Of a stretch of 64,000 bases of DNA, positions 1 through 11,060 are shown in pieces. Made by a program: the position numbers and the translations under genes. A model generated the notes under the pieces. The model searched no databases and was not told the origin of the DNA. It saw only the letters and a program-made list of their open reading frames with translations. Origin of the DNA: Eutreptiella sp. 'Long Island Sound 2002' (Eukaryota; Euglenozoa; Euglenophyceae; Eutreptiales; Eutreptiaceae); assembly GCA_964036045.1 (NCBI GenBank), contig OZ038382.1, positions 134,220,442 through 134,284,441 of the forward strand, given 5' to 3'. Each line of letters begins with the position of its first letter. Position 1 is the first letter of the stretch.

Positions 1-479
1 AGCACCTTTGTGTGTCTTGCATGGCATAATGGGGACACTGCTGTACACTAGACAGACATTAGGGCAGTTCTCCTTGCGATGGTTGCAGTTGGGTGTCGGT
101 GGGAGCAAAGGACATACAGCGAAATGGGATTCTCGCCGGTCGCGGCTTGTGCAAGGGACACAGGAGCATGGCCCCCTTGTGATGATGGTGAACCGCATTG
201 CAAGGAAGTTGGTACCAAAGTGGTTCACATGGACTACAATACAGCTGTCATGCAATGAGACGACAGCTCCCCATCAACATCGTTTTGATAGTACCCCGTG
301 GTCGGCAGTCTTCTCCACGGGGCGGCACCTGGGTGGTGAGATCTGGGTGGAAGAGGGAGGCGTTGGCAGTGGTCCGCGTGGCAGACCAGGGAGAAGGCAG
401 TGCCCAGATGGCATTGGCCGTCCGGGGCATAGGTACCGTGTCGATAGGCAACCTGTAGTGGTCCGCACTGGGGCATGGC
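1..479. other. Upstream flank of the USP-hAT gene; 5' end of the element not in view
   Basis: Several frames are open here, but none gives a recognisable protein. The frame of the downstream gene is open from 198 and is interrupted by TAG at 456-458, just before the first downstream ATG at 480. The segment could be the 5' part of the same gene, a 5' leader, or an upstream intron or exon. No terminal inverted repeat of the transposon could be identified, so its left end probably lies outside the window. Confidence 0.4.
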
Positions 480-659
480 ATGCTACTTGCCCATGGAAGG
501 GGGATAGGCGATTGGTGGTGCTTTACGGCCGCGGAGAGTGGCAGAGTTTGCCTGCTTCGCACCACAAGTTCTTGCAGCAACATGCCTTCCACGTGCCTGC
601 AGGTTAGTGGCGGTCCGCAAGGTGGAGCACGGCAACGGCCATGTGGCATGGCGAACCCC

Positions 660-1500
660 CCAAGTCACAATCAGTGTCGGCTTGGTACAACGTTGCAATG
701 CCTCCTGCTAGCCTCTGGGGGACAGGAGGCCTTCCATGATGAGTGCCCAGATGATGTGGCGGTGTGGGCTACATGTTGGGGTGACATTGTGGTAGGTATG
801 ACAGGTGCTGTGTACCGTCCACATGCCGTTGCACGCCTGTTGCCGGATGAGGGACAGCCAACTGTTACTGTGTGCCAGTGTAGTGGTCGGTGTCAATGTG
901 TCAGGAGGGCTCCCAAGTTTGAGTGGATGCAGCAGTCCGAGATGGCTGAGTGTTGGAAGCACATGGTACCGAAACTGGTTCGTGCTGGTGTTCGTTCTCT
1001 GTCCGACTGCTTGTCTCATGAGCAATGGTGGCAGTGGTGCCCAGTGTGTGACGTGAAAGTCCACCAGGCTGGAGGTGAGTTGGGAATGGCCGCCCAAGTG
1101 TTGCATGTTATTAACCAGGGCCAGAGCGTGCGGGTGCGAATGAGGGAGGGAATGAGGGGCCGTTCGTTGGGCCGCCCTTCAAACGCCCCCCCATGTGGCT
1201 GTGTGGGGGATCTCCAGGAGGCCATTGTACTATCGTCACTAGTGTTCAACAAGTGGGCTCCACTCCATGTCCACAATCAACAACTTCATAGCTTGACGGT
1301 GGATCATGAGTTTGTGGATATCAATGGGTACCATTGGTCCCTGCGGGCCATGGTGCTACATGTTGGACCAACTAGGGAGCAAGGGCACTTTATTGCTCAC
1401 ATTTTAGTTCGCGATGTGTGGTGGTTGTGTGATGATGCATCCGTGAGCAGGGGACGGCCCCCAGCCACTTCACGAAAGGTGACATTCCTATTGTATGAGC
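660..1500 (+). other. USP (peptidase C19) domain with Cys, Gln/Asp-like and His/Asp boxes
   Basis: The Cys box NQCRLGTTLQCL (669-704) aligns without gaps to the canonical USP box N-x-C-x5-LQCL, which places the nucleophile at Cys66 (675-677). MQQSEMAEC near 924-950 resembles the QQDA-x-EF box. The His box is EQGHFIAHIL, with the catalytic His303 at 1386-1388. It is followed by WWLCDDASV (Asp318/319 at 1431-1436) and the terminal strand FLLYERTP, matching the usual GHY...W..fDD..V...LfYer pattern. The domain is about 270 residues, short for a USP, and zinc-binding CxxC pairs are sparse. All three catalytic positions are present, and no disruption falls inside the domain. Confidence 0.72.
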
Positions 1501-2689
1501 GTACTCCCACGGAGATGGTGGGTCTGTCACAGGGCGGTTCACAAAGCAATCGTGGTGTACGTTCTGGCCCCTCTCAGTCTGCAGCAACAACTGTCGACAG
1601 GCATGCCCGGAGCATGCCAAGTATCACCCCGTTGCGAGCCATGGCGCTGGCAACAGGTGACCCAGAGTCTACCAACCACATTGGGGACGCAGAACCCTCC
1701 CCCTCACAGTTTGCAACACCAACTGTCAACAGGCATGCCCCGAGTGTGCCAAGTAACACCCAGTTGCCAGCCATGGCGCTGCCAACGGTTGACCCCGGAT
1801 ATACCACACATGTGGGGGATGTGCAGCCCACCCCCGAGTTTATTGAAGCTGTGGCAAAGCTTGTACAAAAGCAAAGGGTACGGGTGAAACAGCATCTGCA
1901 GGTCCGTGTGCAAGCCCACCACGCTCATCTCCGGGCACGTCATGAGAAGGAGTGGGATGAGAGGCATGTAGGTCAGGGCATGTCGCACCGGTCTGTTTTC
2001 GAGTCCATAGAACAGGATAGAGCCCGATCTGCTGCATTGGCAGCAACGGGGAGCAATCCTTTTTTTGTGATGATGGGGGCAGCCACCAGGCAACAGACAG
2101 CAGGGCCAAAGACACTGCAAGCGTTTGTGGATGAGCATTGGCAGTTGCAGTTCACTGTTCAAGGGGGTGTAATGTGCATATGTTGTTCATGGGCTGCTGA
2201 AACGGATTGTCCTTGGGTGAAGCGGCCACCGAAGGCTGCTACAGCCTTGGTGAATGGAACATGTGGCATGGGCATGCGTATGATGATCGCTACACCAAAG
2301 GGATGGCGTAAAGATGTCCTCGAGGGTCACCTTGGTGTGTCACGTGGCACGACCAGCAGCCGCAAGAAAATTGATGATCCCGGCCGCCACCACTTGGCCG
2401 CCGAGGAGAGTTTCCGGGTGCATTGTGCAGAACGTTTTCGGGCACTGTGCCCCAGTGCATCTGCATGTGCAGTCAATGTGGCAGAGAGGAGCACTGTGTT
2501 CATTAGGGGTGAGGGCATGGACCTCGGTGTACCTATGAGCGATGCGGTGGCAGCCATTTCGTCGCGCTTGGTGGAGGTGTACATTGGCCTCCGCATGTGC
2601 ACATCCATCCGTGCAATCCGTGAACGCATTCTTCTGCATTGTGCGTTGACCTCCGAACCGGGCCATCATGCCTCTCGGCGATGGATAGT

Positions 2690-4035
2690 TGAGAGGGCCA
2701 TGGTCGCAATGCATGGCGCCATGCAAGATGGTGTGTCAGAGACCTTGCAAAGGGCATTGTTCATTGCCTTGTTGTTGGATGGATCTGACCGGCAACGGCA
2801 TCGCATCAATGAGTATGCCATCCTGCTCCTCTTTCCAGGCACTGGGCCGGGGGGAATGTGTGAGGTGTTCCTTGGTGTGGTGGATGTGGCTTCAGGGGAG
2901 GCACAAGAGGTGACGGCACAGGTGGAGGCAGTGCTGCTGTCCTAGATGCCTGACCGTGCCTGGTGGGCTCAGAAGGTTGTGGCTTTTGCGGTTGATGGTG
3001 CCTCTAACCTTGGTGTGCGTGGTGCCACTGCAAGGCAAGCTGTTGATGTGTCGGCAATGGAGTACAATGTGTTTGCCATGCTTGTGAAGTGGCTGTCCTT
3101 GCTAACCCCCTTGGGTGAGCCATGCCATGTGGTCCAGCGCAAGCTAGGCCTTGCCTTGGAGGCTGCCGGCCAAGTGCATGCTGACTACCTGGCAGCTGTG
3201 GGTCGCCAACGTGCATTGTACAACGGTGCGCGCCAGTGGAAGGACCTCGAGAGGTGTGTCCAAGAGAACACCAGACCAGATACACGCAGCGGGTTGCGTT
3301 TGATCCCTGCCAGTCACCGTATCCGGTGGTCCGAGGCAAATGCCCGTCGCAACAAGGTGTTCTTGGCCAATGTGCCATGGGTGGCGAGGCATTTGGATTC
3401 CAAAACGCACCTCACCACCAAGGAGGAGGATGTGTGGGAGGATTGCCATGATGCAGGTTTGCTGTCATGGGCAGTGGTATATGGGGACATACTACACGGT
3501 ACTAAACGGCCGTCGGCTCGCTCTACCAGCGGCTGATCGAGCCACATTTGGAGTGGATCTGCACTTCATGGGCACACACCATGCTGAACTGGCAGCTGCG
3601 CATGTTAATGCTGCTCGTGCATTGGAAGAGTGGGAATCCTTCAAGGAGCATGTCGTTCGGACGTTCGCCAAGACCCCCATGTCCCGGATGTGGGAGGCCT
3701 TGACGCCGGAGCGGGAGCATGTCCAATGGGTGAATGTTTGGCGTGTTTTGGCATTGCTGCGCACATATTGCCCTGGTGAGGCTGCTGTTGAGCGTGCCAT
3801 TTTGTTGCGTGGGAGGTTCACCAACAATATGCATGATATGGAGGACACACATGTTCTTAGCATGTGCATGGCTCTGCATTGTAATCTGCCACCTTTGCGG
3901 CAGTGGGTGAAGGGGCAGGGTGTCGAGGTAGCCAGCAAGCTGGCAGCCAATGCACGCTTCGATGTGCGTCCCCGGCATAGGGTCTCGCATCGCATTAATC
4001 CACGTACATCAGTGGAAGCGGCCATGTTGCAGTGA
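2690..4035 (+). other. hAT-type DDE transposase core and dimerisation region
   Basis: The first catalytic-type motif is LLLDGSDRQ (Asp at 2778-2780), followed by a hydrophobic strand and a G-rich turn, as in ZNF862/KIAA1586-like hAT proteins. After the TAG at 2943, KVVAFAVDGASNLG (Asp at 2994-2996) matches the family's second motif (vaf..DGAsnm.G), and PCHVVQRKLGLALEAAG matches the usual HC.aHrLnLa stretch with Val-Gln-Arg where His-Arg is common. Past the frameshift near 3490, CPGEAAVERAILLRGRFTNN resembles the conserved hAT C-terminal dimerisation block. Subfamily placement is by pattern only. Confidence 0.6.
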
Positions 4036-4734
4036 CGGGAGGCGGAGGCTGCAGTGGCAGACAATGGTGGCATTTTGCCATCTTTTGGGGGGTCGGAAGT
4101 GCCACTGGCTTGTCAAGGCGCAACGCGCAGACGGCCTGACCGACAAGCCCCGTCTGAGGACACTGAGGGCACTTTGGTCGAACCAGATGGTAGTCCTGCT
4201 CAGCATGGTGGCAACCATGACCTCTTCACTTTCCGAAGGGGCATGGACTGTGCAGTGTGCAGGCAGTCTGTGCGCATCTGGTGCAACACATGTCTGGTTT
4301 GCTATACGTGCTTTGTCAAGGATCCAAGACCGTGTGGTGAGGCAGTGGTGCAGGTTGTGGATGATGCAGCTGAGGCTGCTGAAAATAACAGTGAAGAGGA
4401 GGCAGTGGCACCACGGAAGTCCGACCCAAAGCGTGCCCTGGCCCGTGCACAGGCCAAGTTGGTATGTGCTGCAAAGTCAGGCACATTGCGTGACTGGACA
4501 CGCGCTCGCATCTGTGATTGCTTGGCAAGCATGGGTGTGAAGGTGCCAAATCGCAAGACCCGGGGAGAAGCCCGAGAACTTGCTATGCAAGAGGTGTTGC
4601 CTTTGCTAGCCCAAATGGACTGTGATAGGGTCCCCCCAACGGATCGTGTTACCCGTTCTGCTGCACCTCCCAGCAGCTCACAACCATGTTCCCAAGTGCC
4701 GGTGGATGACATGGACGGACTCATTGATGAATGA
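4036..4734 (+). other. C-terminal tail of the USP-hAT protein: Cys cluster and SAP-like helix pair
   Basis: After the TGA at 4033-4035 the same frame continues. CAVCRQSVRIWCNTCLVCYTCF (near 4250-4315) has four CxxC-type pairs and could bind zinc. A basic segment from PRKSDPKRALARAQAK to about 4610 contains TLRDWTRARICDCLASMGVKV, which resembles a SAP-type DNA-binding helix-turn-helix. The tail ends DDMDGLIDE. That it belongs to the same protein is inferred from continuity of the frame and from the absence of any other start signal. Confidence 0.45.
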
Positions 4735-4899
4735 CAGGGTTGGGGTTGCAATGGTATTGTGCTTTTGCACGCTTGCTGTGCCAATCCCCATGTTCTCCTT
4801 CTCTGCAGGTCCATTCATACATTAGCAACCATCAGTACGGTTTTCCCATTTCCCTTGGTTTTCCCTTTTTCCACATTTTCCCCAACGCCCCATTTTTCA

Positions 4900-5345
4900 A
4901 GAGGTATGTGTTTTTTTTGGGGCGGGGGGGGGGGTACTTGTGCCACATTGTTCCCAGAATTGCCTTTTCCGGATTTTCAAACCCCCTTTTTTCCGCAACC
5001 CAACCCATCGTTTTCTTGAACTGCGTGGTTGTGTGTTTTTTTTGGGGGGGGGGGGAGCTTGTATGAGACTTTTTCTAGTGTTCCCTTGTCCACATTTTCG
5101 ATTCCAACCTATTTTCCCTAACGCACCATTTTCCCGAGGTGAAGTGCCTGTGTGTCTGTGGGGGGTGGGGTATTGCACTTTTATCCCCATTTTCCTCTGA
5201 AGTTGCCATGTGTCTTGGGGGGGGGTCTGCACTGCTGTAACCATTTTCTTGAACTCAAGTTCCTGTGTGTGTGTGTGGGGGGGGGGGGCGCACTTGTATC
5301 AGACTTTTACTTGGATGTGCTCTAATGTCGGGTCCGCAACACGAC
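4900..5345. repeat. Diverged sub-repeats with T-run/G-run junctions
   Basis: Downstream of the coding tail, four to five units of roughly 90-120 bp each start with a TGTGTG/T-run passing into a run of 8-12 G. Each continues into a pyrimidine-rich half with phrases such as CCATTTTCCCGAGGTGAAG and GCACTTTTATC. The same structure is present in the second duplication copy (about 5890-6340). It has no coding content and is probably part of the 3' non-coding end of the transposon. Confidence 0.5.
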
Positions 5346-5392
5346 ATGCCAAATCAGACTTCAGACTTCAGACTTTATACCCATAGCTGGCA

Positions 5393-5722
5393 GTGGCACC
5401 ACGGAAGTCCGACCCAAAGCGTGCCTTGGCCCGTGCACAGGCCAAGCTGGTATGTGCTGCAAAGGCAGGCACATTGCGTGACTGGACACGCGCTCGCATC
5501 TGTGATTGCTTGGCAAGCATGCGTGTGAAGGTGCCAAATAGCAAGAACCAGCGAGAAGCCCGAGACATTGCTATGCAACAGGCATTGCCTTAGCTAGCCC
5601 AAATGGACTCTGATTGGGTCCCCCCAACGGATCGTGTTACCCGTTCTGCTGCACCTCCCAGCAGCTCACAACCATGTTCCCAAGTGCCGGTGGATGACAT
5701 GGACGGACTCATTGATGAATGA
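5393..5722 (+). pseudogene. Duplicated fragment of the USP-hAT C-terminal tail
   Basis: This is a second copy of the SAP-like segment and the DDMDGLIDE terminus, produced by the 988-bp duplication. It has no upstream transposase. The frame is broken by TAG at 5591-5593, where the first copy has TTG (Leu), a single T-to-A change. Other substitutions are spread over the segment. It is unlikely to be expressed as a separate protein. Confidence 0.75.
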
Positions 5723-6390
5723 CAGGGTTGGGGTTGCAATGGTATTGTGCTTTTGCACGCTTGCTGTGCCAATCCCCATGTTCTCCTTCTCTGCAGGTCC
5801 ATTCATACATTAGCAACCATCACTATGTAACGTTTTCCCATTTCCCTTGGTTTTCCCTTTTCCGACATTTTCCCCAACGCCCCATTTTCCAAGAGGTATG
5901 GGTATTTCCAAGAGGTATTTTTTTTTTTGGGGCCGGGGGGGTACTTGTGCCACATTGTTCCCAAAATTGCCTTTTCCGCATTTTCAAACCCCGTTTTTTC
6001 CCCAACCCAACCCATCATTTTCTTGAACTGAATGGTTGTGTGTTTTTTTTTTTGGGGGGGGGGCTTGTATCAGACTTTTCCTAGTGTTCCCTTCTCCACA
6101 TTTTCCATTGCGACCTTTTTTCCCTAACGCACCATTTTCCCGAGGTGAAGTTCCTGTGTGTCTGTGGGGTATTGCACTTTTATCCCCATTTTCCTGTGAA
6201 GTTGCTATGTGTCTTGGGGGGGGGTCTGCACTGTTATAACAATTTTCGTGAACTCAAGCTCCTGTGTGTGTGGGGGGGGGGGGCTGCACTTTTGCACTTT
6301 TATCAGACTTTTACTTGGATGTGCTCTAATGTGGGTCCGCAACACGACATGCCAAATCAGACTTCAGACTTCGAACTTTATACCCGTAGC

Positions 6391-8850
6391 TGGCGAGACC
6401 AAACTGAAGCTGCGGCTGAAGGATTTGGCAAGGTTACCTCCCGTGGGGATCATCAAAGGATTACTGCTGTGGCCTGACAATTGTATGTTGCTGCACGTGC
6501 ACCTACACGTTTGTCGTTTCTGTACGGTCCCGGGGACCAATTTTTTTTTGCTATTGCTGCAGTGGGCAGTTTCTGGATCATTGGTGGTCAGCATGTGGTC
6601 TGTGCGGCAAGGCGACTAGCAAGTGAATGTGAGAAAAAGAATGTGGACCCTTTGATATGGCAGCGGAGTTTGAGTGTATGGTTCTAAAGTGGGATACTCC
6701 CTTGCGCCAGAGAAGACGCCTAGCCGGCCACCAGCAGACAGCACAGCTGTCAGGCACAGGAGCATGCATGAGTGAAAGCGCAGTGCTGCTGATGGAGAAC
6801 TTGGAGGAGCTTGAAAATGCTAATCTCAGTCTCACGGATGTGTGCCACCAGATGTTGCAGGAGGCCGGACTAACAACTGACGAAGGAAGTTTGGTGTGTG
6901 ATTGTTGCTCCGATGCGCGTTATTGTCCTTGGCCCCGAAAACTTTGGTTGTATACACTATAGGATTCTGTGGCACGACGCTGCTACCTTTGGCTAGAATG
7001 ATTGAGGCAACTGGTTATACAGCAATTGATGGAATACGCAATTTCGAGAACAGGAGGATCCCCTTGGCAGTTGGATCATCCAAACCATTGAAGGGGCTCA
7101 TGGGGCCATACCTGGGATAGTGTGCCAAATACATGGAGACTCCATGAACTGCTGTTGCAGGACTGGCTAAAGTGGCACGTGAATGCCAAAGGGAGATGCC
7201 ATGGGGCTGGATTGTTATGCATCCTGACGAGTTGGTTCACCCATCCCGCAGTATGTTGTGCAGGCATCCTGAAATGCACTATGAAATTATCAAATTCTGT
7301 TGATAGTGGCGAACTTTCGCGTCTCCTTTGCAAACATGGTGTGGAGACCCTGCTTTCCTTCCTAATAGGAAATACATCTGAGATTGCTACGTTACAGCAT
7401 CATATCAAGGGGATTGGTGCATTGAAGTTCCGCTGTGCAGGCTGGGTGTATATTGATGACTTGCCTATGCCTCCCTGGGACTCTGTGTGCCAGGCCGAAT
7501 TCTGGACATCCTCAAAATATGTAGACTTCAGGAGCCACTTGGCCAGACCTCGTAATTCCTTTGACATTGCTAGCTCCGAAGGGAATGTGGTTCACTTGAA
7601 GACAGTTTCTGGTTCCGGTGCAGATGCTACTGGTGGTGAGTCCCCCTTTCAGGTTTGTCTTCTGAATCCTACTACCATTTTCAATGCTACTGTCGTTGGG
7701 TTGCCGTTCATACTGGCTGTCGTTGAGGTTCCAAAAGGCTGGTCCATGGGTCTACCACCTCTTGCTGTGCGACATGTTTCAATGGGGAAATCATTGGTGG
7801 TTGTTGCTGAATTGGCGGACGTTCGAATCATCATGAGTCAGTTGAGGACTGACCTGGGTGAGGTGGGAATGAATCAGGTGAGTGTCATGGTATACAGCAC
7901 TGGCAGCCGCAGTCCGAATTTCACTACGATGCCATCAGTGATGACGATTGTCACGTTGACTCCAATTCCAAGAAATGTACATTGCACCTTGTGAATTGTA
8001 CCCCAATAAAATGGAAATCTCACAATCGAGCGAAACTGCGCCACTCCCGTCATTTTGTCCAATTTGTACTATGTGTTGAGCTACCGATGTACGTTACGTT
8101 CAGTGAAGGCCCATTGCCCAGTATCTTGTGTCCTAAGGCTATTAAATGGGTGCTGGAGGTTCTGAAAGTCCCTATGAATCTTACAAACTGGGTGGTGGTG
8201 GGGTCCCACTCCCCAAATCTGGGAGCTCAGTTGCACATTTGCCTCAAGTCGGAAATTTCGGTTGTATTTGGTTTCCTCAAAGCTGCGGTTGATGAACTAC
8301 CAAAGGAAACTATTGAGCTCACAACTAGTACTTTAAAAGAGGCTGACTCTCTGGCCCCATTCTACTGGGAGTTTGTGTTGCTGCAACTGGACAAGGGTGT
8401 GCCTGCCGACAGGACTGGAATGGCTCCTGATGGCCCTGATGAACAGGCTGGCATGGATAGTATGCCGGACGTGGATGCCAAGCCCTAGGGAACCCCAAAA
8501 CCGAAGGCATCTAAGCCAAAGCCCAAGAAGGGGACTGCCAGCAATCCCCCGGTGTCGATGCAGGTGGCACTACCGAACCCCAAGCAGCGCCTACAAAAAG
8601 GGCTCGATCACACTCTGTTGAGGCTCCAGCGGCGCAGGATGATGAGGAGCAGACACAACAGCAGAGTCAGCAGTTGGTCACGCCACACAAAGCAAATAGG
8701 CATCCACTGCTTGAGCCGAAAGGACAGTCACCGTCACCAGAGGGATTGGAGAACTTTGCGAATTTGGTGAGTGGTGGGACTGCACCACCAGCCCAGCCAC
8801 AACAGCAACCTCAGACAGGATCGCGTTTGGGGAACAAACGACGACGGTGA
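6391..8850 (+). pseudogene. Unrecognised protein gene, fragmented; basic low-complexity C-terminus
   Basis: A chain of open segments on the plus strand changes frame several times and carries stops (for example TAG near 6996 and TAG at 8486-8488). The longest runs from about 7122 to 7877 and contains WVYIDDLPMPPWDSV and ATGGESPFQVCLLNP. A second, overlapping in another frame, runs from 7862 to 8488 and contains HWQPQSEFHYDA and VVVGSHSPNLGAQLHICL. A third, reached after a C-run near 8548, is Gln/Pro-rich and ends GNKRRR at the TGA 8848-8850, a nuclear-localisation-like tail. An upstream segment near 6550-6720 (SFWIIGGQHVVCAARRLA, then LKWDTPLRQRRRLAG) weakly recalls ParB-like folds. I do not recognise the family. 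Its position just downstream of the transposon allows an accessory transposon gene or an unrelated decayed gene. Confidence 0.4.
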
Positions 8851-9454
8851 TTTAGTCTTAACTGCTATGATGAGACATTGGTGACTGCAGAACCACCATC
8901 CTCTGAGCAGTTGACTTGAATTTTAATTTGTGTCCGACTTTGTTTGATTTGTTATTGAGACTCACCCTTTGTGGGTGTTGGCACATGGAATTGCCTTTTG
9001 TAGGCAACATTTGGTAGTTTCTGTGATGTATGTTTGTGTATTGATTGATTATAAAGAGTTCCTTATGGTTCGAATTGTATGTCACTGATATTATGTATCA
9101 ATCTGGTACTGTGGCGGCAGGCAATGGACTGACAGTATTTTATACCTCATTATCGTGCATTTTGCCAAATGTGGCGAAATTTCGCGTCTCATTGAAATTC
9201 CCTAAAAATGGGGGTCTGTTTCACCATGCATCACTGTACTGTTTCACAGAGTGTCACCTGTACACAACAGAAACCCTTCAGTGGAGAATGCAATTTGTCC
9301 TTCAGTGTTATTTCTTTGAATTCAGATACCTGTTTTGGCTGGTTTACAAGTGTGCTCAATTGGAGGCAAAAAGGGCAAAGTGGACAATATGGGGCATGAT
9401 TTCAGTCAAAGACCTCACTCGTTGTGCGTTGTGTGCAATTGGAGGGTAGTAATT
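8851..9454. other. AT-rich non-coding stretch
   Basis: This follows the stop of the preceding coding remnant and is clearly AT-richer than its surroundings. It resembles a 3' untranslated or intergenic region. Short frames are open, but none gives a plausible protein. No terminator or repeat structure is evident. Confidence 0.4.
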
Positions 9455-10411
9455 CACCATTTTTTTCACCCCATGAATGGCCCACCCCCCGGGCAATTAT
9501 GGCCTCCTAAGGCATCGAGTACGCCAATGAACCCTGCCCCACTGAGTTCCATTCCGTCCAGAATCGTTGTCGCTGCACCATCTAGTGATCACCTAACATC
9601 TCGTATTGGGTGCCCTAGTGCAGAAGAAATCCCGGCTGATGTGTGCAAAGCACTCAATGATAGCCAAGGCTTGTTTCACTCATCTTTGTTAGAGGTAGAG
9701 GCACCACTTGGCAACGATTAGGGGCAACCGCTACATGTCACCGCTCCAGGTTCATTGCCGCAACGATATGAGTTTGAGGCGCGACATTTCCGGGACCTTG
9801 CCACCGAGAGCTATGTCACAAATTGTGCTTAGTCTGTGGTGTATTACTGGTGGGCTGTCCAAACCGCTCTCAGTGCGGATTAGGACACAATGTGTGTGGT
9901 GTCGGTTGTCCATGACTCATTGTGGAATGCTTCATGTGCTAGTCCATAACGGTGGCAATAATTCGTTGGCTCGTGGGCAGACTGCACTTTGGGAGCGTCA
10001 TCCATTGATATGTCTTTTGCACCACCCCCGATTGTGGCGCAGGTATATAATTTGGGCAATTCCCATTGGGTGCTTCGCTTGTTGTTGACATTGCATTGTG
10101 TCTTGTCTCGACGCGTTGTCAAGGGCATGTTGCAAGTGCCACATGATAGATTGTGGTTGCTGCGTGAAATGGCTGAAGCTACTCTGTACTGCAGTTGTTC
10201 CAAGTTGGCCTCCAACCCGAGGACCCAGCCTTGCATTGGGAGGTGGCTCAGATGTACACCGAACCCAAATATGCGGAGCCCGTTGACACATGCTTTTCTT
10301 GTGATGGCACACCTCACATAGCCTGCCATGAATGTAAGGTGGATCTGGTGGCGAGTGCCGCACGTGGTATGCGGTACCTCCTCAATACCCCCAAAATGCT
10401 AATGGTCAACT
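9455..10411 (+). pseudogene. Decayed coding region, weakly Ulp1/SUMO-protease-like
   Basis: One frame reads through 9455-9718 with a Pro/Ser-rich start. It continues past TAG codons at 9719, about 9833 and 9881 as RYEFEARHFRDLATESYVTN and SVVYYWWAVQTAL. After a further frame change, PPPIVAQVYNLGNSHWVL (near 10025-10075) has the N-x-HWVL pattern of the catalytic His in C48 (Ulp1-like) peptidases, which are common transposon passengers. Last comes a segment with CFSCDGTPHIACHECK, two CxxC pairs, ending at TGA near 10411. No catalytic Cys box was found, so the Ulp1 suggestion is tentative. Confidence 0.3.
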
Positions 10412-11060
10412 GAGAAATGACCAAGCATTTTACACCGAGCTGCAAGGGGAGTTGAAAACGGCTTTGTTTGGGATGTGCACCAATAATCCCACATCGCAAG
10501 GCAAACCGCGCCATGCAAATACCAAGGCCGACTTGATTTTCAAGCGTCTCTTTTGTAACTACTTGCAAGTAGTTGGCACAAATGTTGGCCATGGCCCTGT
10601 CGGGACTCTTTTCTTGAGCCTCATATTGTTTCTAGTGCCCGATCGCAATTATATTTTGTTATGTTAGCCAAGTGCCAACTAATTGGTGTTCATGATGGTT
10701 TAGCGTGGGTTGGGTGCTGCCTTAAGTTTGACCCCCTTTGTCACCGGCCACACAGTTGGGGCAAATTAGGAGGAGTTGGCTGTTGTGGATTTGATTGAGA
10801 GCGAGAAGGCATTCAACCACAACAGCGGAAGAAATGGGCAAATATTTTGGATGCTTTCGGTGCCCTTGCATTTGCAATTGCACCCTTGCATTCCCCCTTC
10901 ATCGGGCAAATTGATGGGGGCGCCACGGACACAAGTGGCCGGGAATCGACCCAGGGGCCTTGTGCCCTGAAACAAAAGTACCACCTACCATCGAAGTGGT
11001 GACTACCTGGTTTAAAACGGCAGCGGTCGGGAGGGGGGTGGTAAAACTTAGTAGAAACGA
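10412..11060. other. No recognisable gene
   Basis: Mixed-composition sequence with only short open frames and no motif I recognise. It includes a short continuation after the preceding remnant (LQGELKTALFGMC in one frame, near 10440-10480), which may be its last degraded piece. Confidence 0.35.

Larger units (their letters stand above)
480..4734 (+). pseudogene. USP deubiquitinase-hAT transposase fusion gene, disrupted
   Basis: The frame from ATG 480 is open for 821 codons to TAG at 2943-2945. It continues in the same frame to about 3490, shifts to the +1 frame, meets TGA at 4033-4035 and reads on to a TGA at 4732-4734. In order, the conceptual product has a ubiquitin-specific protease (peptidase C19) domain (residues about 60-335), a long low-similarity linker, a Cys/His-rich segment near 2150-2340 that resembles a TTF/BED-type finger, a hAT transposase core of the ZNF862/KIAA1586-like type, a hAT dimerisation segment, and a Cys-rich plus SAP-like tail. 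Domain identity is inferred from motifs read by eye. A hAT transposase cuts and pastes its element in the nucleus; a USP removes ubiquitin. Three disruptions make this copy a probable pseudogene. The two point stops could also be recoded, and the frameshift could be an assembly error. The start is uncertain, because the Cys box is only at residue 66. Confidence 0.65.
4401..6390. repeat. Tandem duplication, two copies of about 1 kb (988-bp offset)
   Basis: Sequence beginning GGCAGTGGCACCACGGAAGT at 4401 recurs at 5389, an offset of 988 bp. The offset holds through the end of the coding tail and drifts to about 1007 in the G-run region. The junction sequence TTTATACCC(A/G)TAGCTGGC closes copy 1 at about 5388 and copy 2 at about 6390. 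Each copy contains the SAP-like tail, the stop codon and the downstream T/G-run region. The copies differ by scattered substitutions and homopolymer lengths, so the duplication is not recent. Confidence 0.85.

Noticed and set aside
8-607. 199-codon open frame at the window start
   Set aside because: It is in a different frame from the USP coding sequence and shows no domain. It overlaps the true USP frame from 480.
7878-7897. A 20-nt mini-intron (CAG|GTGAGT...TATACAG) that would restore the frame
   Set aside because: The frame arithmetic works, but longer alternatives (29 or 35 nt) work equally and no other mini-introns are seen. A simple frameshift in a decayed gene is more likely.
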